Shown here: positions 5,317 through 5,982 of the stretch, one piece after another
How the letters are laid out: every line of letters begins with the position of its first letter
How positions within the stretch are numbered: the stretch's first letter is position 1
Origin: Desulfovibrio sp.
GTDB taxonomy: Bacteria > Desulfobacterota > Desulfovibrionia > Desulfovibrionales > Desulfovibrionaceae
Reading direction: 5' to 3'
DNA: 5,982 nucleotides
Assembly: GCA_003525525.1 (NCBI GenBank)
Contig: DQED01000440.1
Span: forward strand, 1 to 5,982
Notes under the pieces: model-generated
Databases searched by the model: none
Seen by the model: the letters and a program-made list of their open reading frames with translations, nothing else
What the model was told of the DNA's origin: nothing
Made by a program: the position numbers and the translations under genes

Positions 5317-5481
5317 TCAGGACAACCGGTCGATGTCCAGGGCCTCGCCGCAGTTGGGACAACGCGACAGCCGCGCCCGGAAAAGCAGCCGGGGCCGGAA
5401 GAACAACGCCCGCCAGGTCGGACCGGTCGGACGGAACTCCACCAGGATGGACATGCCGCAGCGGCAGTAGCGTCGTTGCAT
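5317..5481 (-). CDS. Small zinc-ribbon-like protein (54 residues)
   Basis: A short frame from ATG 5481-5479 to TGA 5319-5317 encodes 54 residues. Its ribosome binding site is near-ideal: AAGGAGG at 5494-5488, six bases from the ATG. The product has YCRCG near the start (C6, C8) and CPNCGEALDIDRL near the end (C41, C44), with a basic middle (FFRPRLLFRARLSR). Two cysteine pairs at opposite ends of a tiny protein, the second in a CPxCG knuckle, indicate a folded zinc site, although the first pair is CxC rather than the usual CxxC. No membrane segment is evident. The function is unknown; an RNA- or protein-binding adaptor would be typical of such ribbons. It stands 69 bases downstream of the repressor gene, with inverted repeats between, so control by that repressor is plausible but unshown. 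Confidence 0.72.
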   Translation of the reverse strand: MQRRYCRCGMSILVEFRPTGPTWRALFFRPRLLFRARLSRCPNCGEALDIDRLS

Positions 5482-5493
5482 GATGCGCCTCCT

Positions 5494-5514
5494 TGTTGCG
5501 CGGCCTGCGCAACA
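5494..5514 (-). promoter_or_regulatory. Hairpin abutting the ribosome binding site of the zinc-ribbon gene
   Basis: TGTTGCGC (5494-5501) and GCGCAACA (5507-5514) are perfect 8-base complements around a five-base loop. In the minus-strand message the stem ends on the first base of the AAGGAGG site. If transcription starts near 5518 the hairpin would be at the very 5' end of the message, where it could stabilise it or affect ribosome access. The DNA palindrome could equally be a protein operator. Confidence 0.45.
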
Positions 5515-5517
5515 CTA

Positions 5518-5533
5518 GTTTATTTTTATAAAC
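5518..5533 (-). promoter_or_regulatory. AT-rich palindrome overlapping a -10-like box; candidate operator
   Basis: GTTTAT-TTTT-ATAAAC is a perfect inverted repeat. On the minus strand it contains TATAAA (5530-5525), a five-of-six match to the -10 consensus, correctly placed to start transcription just before the hairpin at 5494-5514. No good -35 box lies 17 bases upstream; the area there is the T8 run after the repressor stop. A symmetric site over a -10 box beside a repressor gene is a natural operator candidate, but this is inference. Confidence 0.35.
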
Positions 5534-5550
5534 GTAACAGGCAAAAAAAA

Positions 5551-5982
5551 TTACACTTCCCGGCCGATCCACAGCACCCGGCCGATGACGCGCAAGGCCT
5601 CGAGAGCGTCGCCGGAGAGCACGATGGGGGCATAGTCCCGGTTGTCGCTTAAGAGCACCAGTTCGCCGGGCCGCTTTTCCACGCGCTTGACGAGCACCGT
5701 GTCCTCCACGCCCACGGCGTAGATGCCATGGGCGACGATGGCGGTCTGCGCCTGGTCGATCAGCACCATGTCGCCGTGGCGGATCTCCGGCTCCATGCTG
5801 TTGCCGACCACGTCCATGAGCACCATGTTCGCCGGGTTGCCCTTGCGCCGCAACCACTCGCGGCGGAAGGGGAACAAGGCCTCCACCTCGCCTTCGGTCT
5901 CGAAGGAGCCGCCGCCTGCGGACAGGCGCGCCCGCACCTTGGGCACGGACGCGAACGCCCCGCCCGCGTCGCCGCCCTCGCC
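5551..5982 (-). CDS. S24-family (LexA/CI-like) repressor, C-terminal part (cut by right edge)
   Basis: The frame is open from the window edge to TAA at 5553-5551, giving 143 residues. A GTG at 5946-5944 could be read as a start, but the frame continues upstream and the protein would then lack a DNA-binding domain, so I treat it as 5'-truncated. The S24 peptidase fold is clear: VVGNSMEPEIRHGDMVLID carries the nucleophile Ser (visible residue 62), and TVLVKRVEK carries the general-base Lys (99). The 37-residue Ser-Lys spacing equals that of LexA (S119/K156). An Ala-Gly pair (22-23, LSAGGG) lies 40 residues before the Ser, close to the cleavage-site spacing in LexA and lambda CI. An N-terminal helix-turn-helix is expected outside the window. 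Such repressors self-cleave on RecA filaments and occur in prophages and as stress regulators. No phage gene is visible here, so a stand-alone regulator is as likely as a prophage edge. Confidence 0.88.
   Translation of the reverse strand, partial: GEGGDAGGAFASVPKVRARLSAGGGSFETEGEVEALFPFRREWLRRKGNPANMVLMDVVGNSMEPEIRHGDMVLIDQAQTAIVAHGIYAVGVEDTVLVKRVEKRPGELVLLSDNRDYAPIVLSGDALEALRVIGRVLWIGREV

Noticed and set aside
5554..5585. A repeated ATCGGCCGGG on the minus strand followed by a T8 run, as a terminator of the repressor gene.
   Set aside because: The two copies can pair only through CGGCCG with a 12-base loop, and the T-run starts ten or more bases beyond the stem. The repeat also encodes part of the protein.
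1..5982. A CRISPR array, defence island, transposon or tRNA/rRNA gene.
   Set aside because: I found no regularly spaced repeats, transposase or nuclease motifs, terminal inverted repeats with duplications, or tRNA-like arms on reading both strands by eye.

Overview
The window is GC-rich bacterial DNA in which every credible gene lies on the minus strand, so genes run from the right edge to the left. GC-saturated codons, Shine-Dalgarno sites, a sigma-54-type promoter and the protein types (a stand-alone LUD protein, a FliL-like exported protein, a LexA/CI-type repressor) fit a deltaproteobacterial sulfate reducer of the Desulfovibrio/Solidesulfovibrio kind. That assignment is my inference from the look of the proteins, not a database match.

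Right part (5982 to 5071): a 5'-truncated S24 (LexA/CI-like) self-cleaving repressor is followed by a short AT-rich gap with two perfect inverted repeats. Next comes a 54-residue zinc-ribbon-like protein with a very strong ribosome binding site, then a 246-base gap holding two strong hairpins. Middle (5070 to 2764): a tight three-gene operon encodes an MFS exporter of YnfM-like type, a FliL-family exported protein (ATGA overlap with the MFS gene) and a histidine phosphatase (7-base gap).

Left-middle (2763 to 1390): a sigma-70-like promoter drives a small exported protein of unknown function. After a 19-bp-stem hairpin comes a LUD-domain (LutC/YkgG-type) protein with a C-terminal four-cysteine cluster. 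It is followed, probably in the same transcript, by a 238-residue protein with an N-terminal NUMOD-like segment, an acidic linker and a CxxC-x15-CxxC zinc finger. A composite terminator closes this unit.

Left edge (640 to 1): a well-formed sigma-54 (-24/-12) promoter precedes the start of a two-transmembrane coiled-coil protein, probably the N-terminus of a sensor kinase or similar signalling protein, cut off by the window edge.

I see no rRNA, tRNA, CRISPR array, transposase or recognisable defence cassette. The most distinctive items are the sigma-54 promoter on the truncated sensor, the orphan FliL gene locked to an MFS gene, the NUMOD-like/zinc-finger protein, and the structured gaps around the repressor and the small zinc-ribbon gene.
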